Origin: Brevipalpus yothersi
Lineage: Eukaryota > Arthropoda > Arachnida > Trombidiformes > Tenuipalpidae
Length of the DNA stretch: 64,000 bases
Direction: 5' to 3'
Assembly (NCBI GenBank): GCA_003956705.1
Contig: QZCP01000468.1
Location: forward strand, 1-64,000
In this document: positions 10,226-25,200 of the stretch, piece after piece
How the letters are laid out: each line of letters opens with the position of its first letter
How positions within the stretch are numbered: position 1 is the stretch's first letter
Made by a program: the position numbers and the translations under genes
The notes under the pieces: model-generated
The model's input: only the letters and a program-made list of their open reading frames with translations
Told to the model about the DNA's origin: nothing
The model's database searches: none

Positions 10226-11852
10226 TTACGAGAGAAATTTTCCAGAGACCATTGAAAGAATGAGGCCAAGAATGAGAGCGAGTGAGGATGACTGATTATA
10301 AGTCCATAGAGCTGCACATTGCACTCTTGTAATCGAGGAGGCATGACAGCTTGCAAGTTGCTGGTTTATACTCACAGGCATAGCTAAATTCAGTAAATAT
10401 GGATCAGGATTTGTACAGGTGAGCTGAAGACTCCGAAACAAACAATCCCTGTAATAAAGCAATCCACAACAAATCGCCCTTTGGACTTCCCAAGGTGTTC
10501 GCTGATGATTGGCCAATCTTTGACTCTGCAAAAGAGCATCTTCACAATGTCTGCTTAAGTATTTAGCTCTTTCGATACATATTTCCCCTCTGAACGGATC
10601 CGGTCCAGGTCTTCCTCCATGGGATGGAGACATGGGAGGATATGGACGATCTAGTGGTGGAATTCCATGTCCCTGGGACATCGGACTTTGAGGTGGTGGT
10701 AGCGGGGGTGGTGGGGGTGGTGGATGGGGATGAAGTCTATCTTGATAACCAGATCCTACTAACGCAGGGCTATAATCCTCCTCCATAGGAAGTCCTAATA
10801 GCCCAGAATTGGGTGCATAATGAGACGGAAGTGATCTGGAAGGGGCTTGATGATCATCACGATTGATATCATGAGAATGGTCTGGAAGAGGTTGTTCCTG
10901 ATCAGATCGGTCTGAAATATCGCTAGGAGATGCCACTTTGAGTTTACTGGCTGGAGAAAAAAAATCAATTGTGAGCGTCAACTATTTATTGGACAGATTC
11001 AGACAATTTTTATGAGAATCTTACTAAGGATTGCTGATCCTCTATAATTACTGCTCTTTGGCTTGGAAAAATCGAAATTGAGGGTAGGGACATCAGAGGA
11101 ATTGAAGCAAAGCCAGGTCATGTTTCGAGATTTTTGTATCAGATACTGATTCACGAGATTTTGTTCGGGCGGTGAACACTCTGTTCGAATTGTACTGAGA
11201 ACACAATTTCGGAACTTCAAATATTTCCTGTTTGAATAATAAGAGTGTGAGCTTCGTAATATTCCGGAAGTAGTTTTCTATTGAACCTACCAGCAGTTGA
11301 GGTTATCGAAATAACAGGGATAAGGATTGAGATTCTCACAATTTTTCAATCGTTGACTTTGATAGCAAGAAGAATCCGAAAGACCTATCATTGAACGGAT
11401 CAAAATTATCAAAAATTCCGCTAAATTTCAACTAACTACTCACCATTTTCTCGGTCACATTTTTCGTTCAAGAAAGATTCTGATATCTCAACAAGTCTCC
11501 ATGTTGGATGAGTTGTCAATATATCTCTTCTGTCACAAAATGGGCTCAAAGCGAGAAGACAGTCGAGGCTATCGCGTAGATCTCTGGTTAAATCACCCAA
11601 AAATAAGGCCATTAGCTTGTAGAGCTTCTTTTCGAGTCTAAAAATTTACCTGCAAGTTTCTGTGACTGGCCAGTGTTGAGATGATTTTCTATCCAATTGA
11701 GAGTCACCTCGCATTTGCATTGAGAATAAATCAATATCTATTTGACATACTTCGAGATTTGAACAGAAACTATCACCTTTGATGCGCTTGTGAATTAAGG
11801 GAGCACAAAGAATTAAGAAAATGAGTCTTAAAACTGATTCGAATAGGTTCAT
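10226..11852 (-). CDS. Unrecognised cysteine-rich secreted protein, probable GPI anchor
   Basis: I do not recognise the family. Five exons splice in consistent phase: 11852-11650, 11583-11444, 11384-11291, 11227-11025 and 10950-10226, giving 454 residues. The first ATG (11852) opens onto a hydrophobic segment (LRLIFLILCAPL) that fits a signal peptide. The N-terminal half holds more than a dozen cysteines. The middle is acidic, Ser/Pro-rich and carries a polyproline run with histidines. The C-terminal third is a second cysteine-rich module with adjacent CC residues. The protein ends in a small-residue patch (NQSSS) followed by a hydrophobic tail (LALILGLILSM), the pattern of a GPI signal. N-glycosylation sequons (NMT, NSS) are present. 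Two cysteine modules recall GFR-alpha-like or other ectodomain proteins, but I would not assign it. Confidence 0.75.
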
Positions 11853-11885
11853 AACAAACGATGGAATCGTTGAGAGGGTTTCCAA

Positions 11886-13732
11886 TTAAAGAACATGTTA
11901 AAAAGGGAAAATTTTTAGCGATATCAGTGGGTGCAAGAAAAATTCTTACTCAGTTGTAAAAGAGAGTTCAAGGAAGTGAGTTTGGAAAACAAATGTTCAA
12001 TCAGAAAAGCCAAGTCACCTATTTTGTGATTAGTTACAACAACACTCTCTCTCCTACATAATGAGCATCTCAGCAACCATCATCACCACTGTTGAGTATA
12101 CAGAAATCGGATCATCGCTCGATCTTATCATCAAGCAAAGCCAAGAGGCAAAATCGACGAGTCATCTACACATGGAGGTGATTGAGGAAGAAAGTTCAGC
12201 TAGCTAATGTTCTTCTCCACGATGAGGGCGGAAATTTAAGAGAGCGACCCTTTGCATCACTATTCATCATGTCTATACTCCCAAAATTTTCCATGAAATT
12301 TCAAAAATTGTCATTTGAAGCGTATTTCTATGTCTTTTTGATATAAATGGCTTATAGAGACAGTGAATTGATTTTAAATTTCACCTATTTAAATACCGAT
12401 GATAAAAACGAAACTACTTTGAGAGCATGAAGCTGGCCATCGAGTGAATCTCTTCAAATATTCTAGGCCAAAAAGTTCACTGTAATAACTAAAGAAATAA
12501 TGCCTATGGCTGTGATATGGGCAATCATACTGTGCATACAAACACTTAACTAACAACGAATTAAGTTACTATTCACTGTAGATTCTAGAAGTTTGGAGCT
12601 CTTTCAATTCCTAACGCAAACTCGATTTATCCTTTTATAAGGTGTACTTCGAACACGGTTTCGAAGAATATTTATTGCAGAATTCACTTATTTCTTTAAA
12701 AAATCTTATCCAAGTAATAAATCAATACTTTGATGTGTGATTTTGATGAAAAATTTGAGAACTAGTAAAAATTTTAACAGACACCAAATTGCATTGTTAT
12801 TGAGAAATGGTATCGAAAATAGGTGATCTAATCAGTAAAATTCAACGTTATTTGTAAACATTTTCTGAATTTTGAAGATGTAGTCAAGTGAATGACAGCA
12901 CAAAAATATTAAATATACTATGTCAAAAGTCCAGATGATGAGGGCCATGTGAAGTAATGTTCTCTGCTTATCAGCCCTGTCTTTGAACATTGCGGTGAAA
13001 AATTCAGGTCGTATTTCCTTCAAAAAAATACGAGGTTCAAATCAAGATATGAACTATGAATGCATGATTTTGAGAGTGAATAGCTCAAAAAATATGACAT
13101 ACCTGTCAAAATTGCTCCTACATCCGCTTACGCCTGCGATAATAGTCTCTAAAAAGTTTGGTTAGAGCTTTTCTCATTCATCAGGCCGCTCTTGTTACTG
13201 ACAGAGAAAATCACAAGTTCGGGATGCTGGAGAAATTTTCCTTCATAGGGTATCTTTTTTAACAGTATTTATAACACTTCATTGACATGTAAAGCCAATA
13301 ATCTGACTTGATACTTGGTTGCCTGTAATTTCTTCGATTCGATTATAAAAGAGCAATGTGAGTTTGCATCACCAGCAACATTCTTTCACAGACTTGATGA
13401 AGAGAATTTCCTTCCCACCAGCTTCTGAGGATGTTGTACTGATAACAAAAAATCATATAAATCAATCATATTCGAATGAGAGCTAGCCAATCGACTATCT
13501 CAGGAGGATTCACCAAGCAGGCTCTCAGTAATTCTGGGTAAGTTATTACCTTTTGAAACTTTGGCTATCGATTTTCTTCTCAGATACAAAGTTCAAAACT
13601 ATCAGGCATCCAGCAACAGCGCTTATGAGCCTCTCTGAAACATTTTTCAGAGAGTATCTATCGAAGTTTATCGAGCAAAAATCACGACTGCTCCGATCTC
13701 CAACTTTTCCAAGTTGTTCATTTGACCAGATT
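11886..13732. other. Intergenic region without recognisable gene
   Basis: AT-rich sequence between the cysteine-rich gene and the ANKRD6 stop codon. No exon with family resemblance was seen on either strand. Confidence 0.5.
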
Positions 13733-16168
13733 TCATTCTGATTGATGAAATTGTTGTTGAGTAACGTATATCTTCTCGATATTCGCATTCATTTTCTCTA
13801 TATCTTTGGCCATGACTATGTTACCATCCGAACTGAAGACCATTGCACGCGTATGAAGCTCTCTAGGCATACTGAATCGGCGACAAGATTCATAAGTTGG
13901 AGGAGGAGGAGGAAGGCCGATCGGAGGATCCGAAGGAACAATACAAGAATCTCTCACATGATTTGAATACAATGAACTTTCCCCTACAGGGCATTCTCGA
14001 GGTGAGGGGGAATATTTTGATCGGAATCCGGAATCGCTGAAAGGCGAATTTCTGTAGTCAAATTCTGAAATGGCAAGTGGATCGCATCGTAAACTCTTCA
14101 TTAAGTCTTTAACACTTCCAGATACTGACGGATTCTCTGTGTTATCTGTCTCCGCTGGCATACAAGTTATTTGTGTTGTATCTACAGGATTTCTTGGAAC
14201 ATCGTTCGCTTGATATCTCTGAGAAATTTCATTCACACCATATTTGCTCTTGCTTGTACGTTCTGAATCGTTTTGATCTCCAGTGATACTGTCTTCAGAG
14301 CCAGAATTATTATCGTAGTGGTAAACTTCAGCCCGTACAATATCTTCTTCACCAGGCTCAATAAAAAAAGGATCTCTTTTATACTCATCCAAAGGTATTT
14401 GACTGAGAGCTAAATGCGTTTCAGATTTTGATTTAGAAAAATTAGGAACATGATTCGAACAATCTTTGGATCCCAAACAGCTCTGCGATCTTTCATATTT
14501 CTTTTGAGTAACAGATTTGACTGAACTTTCGTGTTCTGATACCATGAAATGCCTACCATCGGGAGTTATGGGCTCGGGAATCATTCCAAGATGTGAGTAA
14601 TTAGAATAACTCAGCTGCATCCGCTCTCCAGGGACATTTGAGCTAGAATCTAAATTACTTGGATTGCTTATAAATTGAAGGTTACGTTCTTGTCTTCTGA
14701 GTATAGCAGAGCCCAGTTTGCTCTCAAGCCAAAACTTCATCTGACTTTTGAGTTGCTCAACTGGAAAGTAGATAAAGTATATTGACATGAGAAGAAATTG
14801 AGAGGAAGAAAAAAGAACCAAAAACTTACCTTGCTGAGACTGACTCCGTTCAAAATCAATTCTTTGCTTGAGATTAGAACGTTGAGAACGTTCGATACAC
14901 TGACTTCGCTCATTTGCTATTTTGGACTTGATCGCTTCGTTAAGGGTGACCAATTGATGGCTAGTTTTCTCCTCAAGATTATCTATTTTCTTATCTAAAT
15001 TATCATGACAACAATCGATTTGCTCTTTCAATTCTTTTTTGTCCTTGGTCAGTTTTTTCTCAAACTCTTCGAATAGAGGTGAACAAAAGCATACTGATTT
15101 TCCAACTGGACCTTTTCGAACATTGCCAGCTAAGTCGATATAGTACTGTTCTCCTTTCTTCAGAGGATCAGAAGGTGGAGACTTTGTGGGTGTTTTACAC
15201 AATTCTTTAACATCAGGAGCAAGTGGACATCCATAGGGAGAATCATGGCATGATTTATGACGACTTTTTTGTAATTCTTTTTTCAACTGAGGGAAAGATG
15301 AAGATTCAGTAATTGAACTGATAGATCAAGTATTTTAGCTGTATCTCTCACAGAAGTATCAATCGCAATGACAAGTAAAAAAAGAGAATAGAGTGGAGTA
15401 CAAAGGCAAAAAGGGGGACAAATTTTGAAGATCTATCAAAAAATCAAATATCTTCGAATACATATGTATTGAACTTTCCATTACGGATTCGCAACTTACT
15501 CTATGTTTGGCTCTCCTACTTTTACTACTCTCTTGACTTGAGCTCGCTTTGCTGGCTCCAGGTTTGGCGTTGGGATCAACCGGCAGGTCTTTGACCACAG
15601 GAGCTTTAGTGATCATTTCTTGAACCTCCTTGAAACCCTTCCGTGTGGCTATATCTGAGGCAGTTTCACCTTGCTGTTTGATAAAAGGTAAATAAGAGGT
15701 CACAAATGCTACGGGATAGGCAAATGCATCATGACAAACCTTGTTCTTGATTGTAGTGTCACATCCAGCCTCTAAAAGTATTTTAGTCAATTTTCGACGG
15801 CCCATGGCAGCAGATATATGCAAGGCAGTGTCTCCATTCTATTTTTTATTATAATCAGAAGGAAAAAGAGAAAAAGAAAATTAAAATATATCTTCTACAT
15901 TTGGCTGGCTGTAAATTGATCCTGGTAACTATGATTTGCTCTTTTGTTCATTTTGTAGCCTGCTCTTATTTTCTCATCCAGGCCAACAGAGCCTCTCTCC
16001 CTCCTTCTATCATCTAGCTTTCACGAGTATAGCAGCAAGTTCACTTTGGTTGGTCATTTCTTGAGGAAAGAGTGATTGAGAATCTTTTCTTTCTCTCATT
16101 CCAGAGCAATCAAGCTGTTAGAAATAAAAATACGCCCGGAAAGAAATGCTGACAGCAGGAATCAAGTC

Positions 16169-16230
<62 letters not shown>

Positions 16231-18957
16231 GCCCTGCCTTGCTCTACCACGATTATCATCACTTTGATGTTGTAGGCTGGATCGTTGCAAGATAGCGATC
16301 CCACCCTCCTCATCATTTAGATGCATCTCCGAAAATTATTTTACCTGTCTTCGCTGGCCCTGGTCGTCATCAACCTCTTCTGAATGACCATCCACTTTTC
16401 TCATTCTTCAAAAAGCACATTTTTTCCCTGAGAACAACACGTACATGTACATGTATAATGCATGTGGTTGACAAACTATCTCACGAAAGTTTGAGTTTAA
16501 GTTAGGGTTGATTTATTTCGCTTTCTGACTGTCTATAACAGTCCAAGGCTCTTCATCATCAAGATACAAACAATCATCACATTTTTTGGCTCATACCATG
16601 TTTAGTTAATCGGTCACTTCTAGAATTTTGGATATTCATTCTTTCTAAGCCAAAAAATTAACAAAATTCGACTCATAGGACTAAATGGAAATCTTCCTCT
16701 TCTTAAATATATTCTAGTGAGTACATTCTAGATGAGCTATTTTCTGATACAGTCATTTGAATCAAAGCAATATTCACTCGGTACATTTAAAACAGAATAC
16801 AGCTCAACGAATCAATTTAACTATTCCACTATCCGTGGATAGAGTAATTAAAGGAAACAGATCCTCTTGACAGGTTTGACTCACCTCATTAATTTCATTG
16901 ACACTACAGAATGCGCTTATCAGAATTCTGAGGGCTCCTGCATGTCCATATCTTGCTGCTGTATGTAAAGATGTATCACCAAACTGTGCAGGTTGTTTCC
17001 AGGACACGGAAATGTGTTACCACGATTTGAGCAAGATAGGTTGTCATTGAGGGAAGGGCATTGGCAAGTAGGGTGAAGAACAAAGAAAAACAAAAAATAT
17101 AATCAACAATTGTCAGAAAAGTTCAGATGATGGATAAGTCCAAATATTCTGCTTCGGATGCTGCAAATTATCAGAACTGAGAGCTTTTAAGTTTTGGTTA
17201 GATGAGTAAGTTCACTATTGATCTAATCATTGAACTAAAATCAATGTTTTGAGGTAAATCTGTTGATTGAAATCAGACAATCACTCCTTTAAGTGTATGT
17301 TTAATCCACCCTAATTTATTTGCATTTGGATGATGCTATGATGATCTGATCAAAAAAAAGCTGAGCCACTTGAGTTCATTTTTCGAAATTATTCAACCAA
17401 ATTTAGGTCCATGAGTGGCTAGTTATAGTTGTATAGAAAGAGCAATCTGATCTGAGGTTGTGTTAAAGTGCTGCTGTAGTCTGAATTTTAGTTTCGCCTA
17501 TCTAGAAGGTATCAAACGACTATCGGACTTTACAATAGAGCAGGTAGATTCAGTTTGTGAATGAATTTTCAGGATTACAAGTCGTTTCTTTTCTGCTTTT
17601 TTGTAGCTAGCATGCTGAGATTTGAGATGCTATGAAAATTAAGCTTCATTCACTAATTTTGTTTAGTCGTTGGATAAGCGAATCAACGAGTCATCCTATG
17701 TGTTTTTACATGTGAGAAAATCATCAGTATAATTATGCTAAAATTCATAGAACTTTTATGCTAGAATTAAAACTAGATCATTATCAAATAAAATGGTCAG
17801 TTATGCTAATCAAAGTTCTTATAGAAAATAAGATTGTATTAATTGGAAGAATCACTATTATCTGACTTGTTGGAGCGAATGTTTTTGATCTATTTGAAAT
17901 TCAACATTTCAATCATATTGATGATTTTGAAATAGCTGGGCTATAAAAATTTTCCTGAAAACCTAAGAAGTACCAAAGTTTTATCCAATGATAGCCACAA
18001 GCCTGGATTCAAATCATATTCGATTGATCACTTCAAACAACACTCCTTTTGAGCGTTTCGCAAAACGCAAGTTTAATAAAACAGAAAAGCATCATAGTAC
18101 GGCTTAACCGGAGTGGTGATTTGATTGATTGTTGCTTAAAAATTACTCCCTGAAACAAGATTTTGATACATATTGCCCATTTAATGAACCATCAACATCT
18201 TTTTGAAACATTCTCAGATCAAGAATATCATAATGCAATCGATATAGATTCAATTTTCATATTGGTGGTCAGGAAACATTTTTGGAATGACTTCTATGAC
18301 TATACATACACAGTACTACAGTAATTGGATGGGTATTCCATCAAGATTTTTGGGTCGAAGTCTCACGAGATGAAAGAATTCACATTCTCAGATCGGACTC
18401 CTGAAAGGGTTATCAGTAAGCTATTCTCAATGAATTTTAGAAATTGTCAGCTATCATGATTTTTCGCTCATTCAATATCATAAACTCACAATTTTCAACA
18501 TTAATTTATTGCTACCACATGGTGTTATGTGGTGTTACATCAATGTCGGATTCGCAGTGGAAAATCATGAATAGTGAACCATCCATCAAAATCTCATTTT
18601 TTAGAGACAAAAAGTTCATCTAAAGGATAACTGATCAATCAAAAGGTAACAAATAATTTCCTCTAACCATTCAGCTGCAATTAACATATTAAAGCAAACA
18701 GAACAAAGAACTTGGACAGTTAGATATGAATTCAGTGTTGAACTTACGTTGTTCTTCAAGCGATGAATCTGATGTTTTTGGCGTCCATAAATTAGCAATG
18801 TGCGACAACTTTGATTATGACCTCGTTGACATGCCAAATGAAGAGGTGTATTGCCACTCTAAAAATAAAGAGAGGGATTCGGAATATTAGAAAGAGGAAA
18901 ATGTTGAAATTCTTCTAGATGAAAATGGGAGAAAAAAGTTCTCCTCATTTTTGAGTG

Positions 18958-19007
<50 letters not shown>

Positions 19008-19180
19008 NNNNNNNNNNNNNNNNNNNNNNNNNNNNNNNNNNNNNNNNNNNNNNNNNNNNNNNNNNNNNNNNNNNNNNNNNNNNNNNNNNNNNNNNNNNNN
19101 NNNNNNNNNNNNNNNNNNNNNNNNNNNNNNNNNNNNNNNNNNNNNNNNNNNNNNNNNNNNNNNNNNNNNNNNNNNNNNNN

Positions 19181-19232
<52 letters not shown>

Positions 19233-22200
19233 ATTTTTGGGAGACCAAAAACGCTGAAGGAGGATTGAAATCAACATCATACATGTTATGGTTCTCATCA
19301 TAAAGCTTAAAAATGCTAGAAGTTTAATTGAACTTGATTTGAAATTCGCTGAGCGCACCTCAGTTAATGAGTATTACAATTTTTTTTGCATTTCAGATTA
19401 ATAAACCACACAAGATTGACTGAGAAAGATTTTTTTTCTCTCAAGATTGATAACGAACATGATGGTTATGAGATAATGACGCTTAAGCCCAGCTTATCTC
19501 ATCACCCAGAAAGAATTTGGAAAGCTACTAATAGAAAGAGGATCCTTAACGGTGAAACCACTCATGTCAAAGGGCATTAAAAGCTTTTCTTTTTTTTCGT
19601 GATCAAGGAGTTTTTCATCAAGAAAAAAGTTTCAAGGTGCTTAGACACGGAACTCAAAAAATTTAAGGGAGAGAGAGAGAGAGATAAAGACGAGTCAACC
19701 TCTTCTTGAAGATTGAGGAAATTTATGAATGAAACTCAAATGTTTCAAATAAAACAATTTTTGTGCTCATAAAAAACAAAATGAATAGTATACATCAAAC
19801 CGATAGTCCTATTAGCAATTTGCAAGTTTGAAATTGACTCACCAATTCACGATGCTTTTGTTGATTGTCATTTTAGCCTCGACAGTGAGAACATTTTATT
19901 GTTTTTTTCAAGAAAATATCATCACTTCATGCAATGCTTATTTTCATGATAAATAACTCAAACAGAACGAAGCCAATCAACCGCATCACAAAAGTAAGGG
20001 TGAGAAAAACGGTTGGCAGAGTCAAATGCTCATAGTATTTTCACTCATTGAGATACAACAATACAAATATGCCGAGCTGCTCTATCTCACATCTTAATTC
20101 AAAAATTTGAAGCTTAATTGGAGGCTGTAAGCGTTCCAATGAGATTATGATCAAGTTTAATGAGCTTCGGAGAATTTTCCGTTTCATAACCCTTACACAA
20201 AAACGTGATGGCTCACAATCATCCAGAACAACAACGAAAGTAGTTTATTAGACATCATTAAAGATGGGAATGTCAACAGATAAGTGAGCATCATCTAGTG
20301 AATCGATCAGCTGGAATGAATTATTGATTATGAAATGCACCAAACTGAAAAGAAGAATGCTCACTATTTCTCTCATTCAAGAATCCGTTTTACAATAGAA
20401 CTGAAAATTTATTCGCTAACAAGTGTTTTGAGAATGTCTTCCAACTGACTAAATTGTGATCTCTCTTCAAATGTTAATGATGAAAGTGAACCCCAAAATT
20501 CAGCTCTTTTTCGTCCTCAAAATTATACTGATAATCTGTAAAGCTCCACAATCTGCCGGGAATGCTATGAAAGATTTCCAGCTAGCTTTCAAAAACTTCT
20601 CCTCAAGTGGATTCGCTGTGAATTTTTTGAATTCAGCCAAATTACTAAGCCAAGACAGAAAGTCTTTGGTTTCATCGGAATGTTTGAATGCTCTGAATTT
20701 CGTTTCCCGAGGAGAAAGAGGCAATGAACGAAAATTTATCAACGAATGTAAGTAATTAAGTAGAAATCTCTGGGCTAACTTCCTGTGAAGAGAATCGTTT
20801 TTTTTGTGCCTCAATCACTGGTCCACTTGGCAGGATCTGAGACTCTGCCCTGATCTCGTTTGTCTTAGAACAGAATCACTGGTCGGCACAACAGTCTGCC
20901 TGCCTGAATGATGATGTTTCTTGTTTTCTTTTTCTTTCTTCCTATTCGACTAGTTCTTAAGAGATCAGGTTATTTTCCACCTGATTTTAGCAACATAACC
21001 TATGCTGATTTCGGCGACTATGACGGCTGCTTGAATACCAGGCAAAACGAAGGAGCCGAAAGAAGGACAAAGTATTGTCTTGTATCTCTCATCCCTGACT
21101 TCAAGCGACTGAAAACTTTGGGACTTGAGCGAGAACCAATCGAAAACTTTCTGGGGATTGAAATGACTGGGCTGTTCGGGCAGTCTCTCAGAATTGGTCT
21201 TTGCTTGGAAAATTCATGCTCTCATATGGATATTGATACTATAGCAGGGTCAAGTAAGTGCATATAGATAGACACACCTCTGTCCATACTCTGACTTGTT
21301 AGTATTACTTCTGTAATAGGTAATACAATACAAGCTTGAACCCGAAAAAATAATTGAATCAGCAAAAAGACAACTTTTGCTCAGGAATTGGATCTCTTGA
21401 GGATCATTTCGCTTCTAATGAGGCGAAATTGAACTCCTATTCGGAGTGTTATTTTCATAATTTCCACTTTTCTCTGGCAATTCTAATGCCATTCTACTAT
21501 TTCTTTTCAGCTGCTCAAAGATACTTTTGGACACAAAATACTCCAAGTCTATGTGAGGAGAGAAAAAGTCTACTAGAAAAATTCTACACAGCCTCGTTTG
21601 GACAAAAAATCTCATGGTCAGAAGAGCACCTGGAAACCAGCTAGCTTTAGTATTGATTAAAAATTTTTTTGCTCTAGTTTGACATTGACTTTTTTGATAC
21701 TCAACGTTTGTCTGGCTGGTTTCCTTGACTTGTCGAATTTCCTTTTCCAATCGGAATTACATTCCAACATTCAGCAATGGCATCACTTTTTTTCACCAAG
21801 AAAGAGTTATCAGCATCTAATTAGCCCAGTGGAGGCAGCAAGGCTGAAAATTTTGGATCATCTTCGTTTCTTTGCATACTTGACCGTTTTTACGGCACAT
21901 ATTCCCCTCTGGCCATGTGTCATGAGTGGCTTCTATCTATTAGGTGAGTTTAAGCAACTCAACACATGAGAAACTTTCCTTTCTCCCTTCTCTTTGCTTT
22001 TCTCTCAACTAGCCAATTTCAAGTATGCAAAAGAATTCCATCAGGAATTCTGGACGCAGCCAATATCAAATTTATGGTTTTTGGACATTCTTTTATTCCT
22101 CGGGTAAGAAAAAGCGAGAGAAAAAAACAAAGCTTCATCTATTTTTATTGGAAACTTTTCCTCAGAGGCCTTTCAGCAACACTTCAAGTGTTGACCAAGT

Positions 22201-25200
22201 CGAAAGGAAAATTCTCATTTCCTCTATTCATTGGCCTAACTTTTGAGAGGTTTATAAGGTAAAAATTAAACACACATTTCTACAAGGTATGGAATTTGGG
22301 CTTGATTATCTTGCTTCCTATTCTAGGTATCAACCTATGATATTCGCTGCTATGGCTATTGAAATGGCTTTACCACTCATCGGCTCAGGTCCTGCATATC
22401 AAGAGGCATCCAATATAGGATATGACACCTGTTCAAGAACATTTTGGTACAATATTTTGCACTTGAACAATCTTCTCCCTCTCAAAGATATGGTAATTAG
22501 AGACTCTTGATGAGATATTTTCGCAATGAATATAAGTTTTCTTTTCTTCCACATCAGTGCCTTCCTCATTTCTGGTCAATGGCTTCAGAGCTCCAGATGT
22601 TCATCATCGTACTTCCTTTTCTGAGTTTGTTTCTGAAAAAGCCTCGATTAGCAACTGTTTGTACATCAATAGTAGTCTTCGTCGGGCTAATCTACAAGCT
22701 AAGCATTTTCCAGCAAGAAAACATCATGGCAATAACTTTCGCAACTCCTTTTAAATTACAGTAAGAAGCACAATTTAACCTTTACGATTACTTGATACCA
22801 AACTGATTTCTTCTCGCAGGGACACATTCCACTATTTTCATGCATTCTATGCAAAACCTTTGCCCCGTTTGTGGTCATATCTGTGGTCAGTCGCCCTTTT
22901 CATGATCATTCTTGTTCGCTTAGATCGAAAGTTTCCTCAAGTTAGTATCTCAAGTGATGATAATTGAAGTTAATCTTGATAAATTAATATAATTTTTACT
23001 TGAAAAGTTTTTGACTACCTGGTACGCAATAATCGCGATGCTGATAATTTGCGGCTACTCATCTTTGTTATTTAATTACTGGAGGTTGTATCCCAAAGGA
23101 TGGAATTCAACTCTTTTCAATGCAGTAGTCAGTCCGTTATTCATGCTCTCTTTGAGCTGTATAGTTCTGAGACATACGGATGAAGTTAGAGCTAGCGTGG
23201 AGAGAAAAGTAGCGGTAATCAAGGAGAATAATGGAGTGAAGAATCAGTTCCAAGAGCTCGAGATTGATCAACAAAACACTATGGAACCAGCAGATTGGAG
23301 AGATATTGGCCTGAAACTAGGAAGAAGTGGTTACTTTTGCCATCAAGTGGTCCTCTTTTGGTACTATGCAACTCAACGTAAACCTATGGAATGGTGGTCA
23401 GGAGAAGCGGTAAGTTGGTCATAACAAAATTAGTTACCTAAACATCACTTCTGAAGGCTAATTCTCACTTTCTAGATTTATAAAGGGTTTTTAGTTTTTC
23501 TCTCAATGCTTTTTGGTGGATTCGTATTCCATATTTTCGTCACAAGCCCATGGGAACGATTTTATGCCAAAATAAAGAGCAATTTTATATCGTGGTTGGA
23601 GCAAAATTTTGGTAAGAAGATTAGAAAACAGGATTGATCTGTTCGAGATATTTAATGAGCTAATTGAATCATGGCTCCATTATTCAGTAAAATATCTGAA
23701 TTTCTGAGGGGACTCTTGGTTAAGAATAATTAAGATTGAGCCATTACAATTAGAATACCCATTTCCTGATCATCTGCCTATATCCATCATCCAGTTGATG
23801 GATGATGCGATGCATCATCTTCTCATCCAATTCTACCGATTGAGAAAAGATGAGAATTACCAATCATACAAACTATTGTATGACGAAAGGAGTTGCCAAT
23901 CACGATCAACACTTTGATTCTTGCACGGCTTTGATTTGAATCCACGTTTTCAACTTTCAAGAATCTCCAAACCCGTCTTAAAAATTGTGTCATTAAGAAT
24001 TAATTCAGCGAAGAATATTATTGATTGCACAAAAATCATGATTAAATTCATCCTCATCTCGGATGAAATGTGATTGGTGAATAGAATTCACTTTTTAGCT
24101 TTAAATTGGGAACAATTGAATTCCTTATCCTTCTTTTTCTTGATGGAAGAATTTGAGATATCCATCTTTAGAGAGTAATAGTTCAAATGAACTCATTGCC
24201 TAACACATCAGACCTTTATTTCAATTTAGAGTCTGAAAAAATGAGGAACAGACAACAAATGGGACTTCAAATGTAAGGAGTTAAAAAACTAGCGATTGGA
24301 ACTTATCAGTTTTCATCGAAAATCGCTCTCTCTCTCTCTCTCTTATAGCCTGGGATAAACAGAAGTGATCGTAAGTGAGCCATGATTGTGCAATTTTAAT
24401 CCGTCTTCTTTCAATATAAAACAAATCATTAGGTTTTTGACAGGCTTGGTTGGTTTGTTTATAGCATTGACAACAATTTTCAGCTAAGAAGCAACTGAGA
24501 AATGAAAATTTTCCGGTAAAGAGAGGTTCGAAACAATAATACCTTGAGATAGCTTTCAGCATTTGAATGACCATTTTATGACTTATTTTCTCAATTTTAC
24601 TCAACGGTCCAGCAAATTTTTTCCCTAATTTTCGGCCTTTTTCAGAGGATATACGCTCACCTCGAGGTCGGAGGCTCAGTCCTCTCTCTCTCTTTTTCTT
24701 TCTCTTTCTTTCTTTCTTACTTTCTTGATGAATAAGATCGCATGGATTGCTCAGCAGGCATGGGCTGGGTAAAGCGTGAGAAGATGAGGATTCATCCTGC
24801 CTCGCTTGGCCACCGGAGGATGATAGACCCTGAGAGAAAGGTTGGAAGAACCATATTGGCCAAAGATTCTCTCAAAAGTTATTCCATTCCATCTCAACGA
24901 TCTGATGTGTCAATCATGCAAGCAAAAGTTATGAGAGAGAGAGAGGGCAGAAAAAATTGTGAGAGATAGAGTAGGTAGACCTCGATACAAGATGAAAATG
25001 GCGAAGAAGAGGAAAAAGAAAAAGAATTTTGATGGGATATACTCGAAGACAGAGTGGGTGCGTGGAGAAAAAGGGACACGTTTCAAGAGTTCTTGATTAT
25101 TCTCTCATCTTGAGTCATAAGCAAGAATTATCGCGCTCTTCTTGAGAACTTTCTCGCTCTTTTTCTCCACTCACATTCTTCTGACAACGGAGACCAAATC

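Noticed and set aside
18859..19358. Open frames spanning the undetermined bases
   Set aside because: The frame is continuous only through unknown sequence and CT repeats.
20761..20953. Possible extra exon in the nested acyltransferase gene
   Set aside because: Direct joining of 20747 to 20954 keeps frame and gives the NRF-domain order, so no exon is needed.
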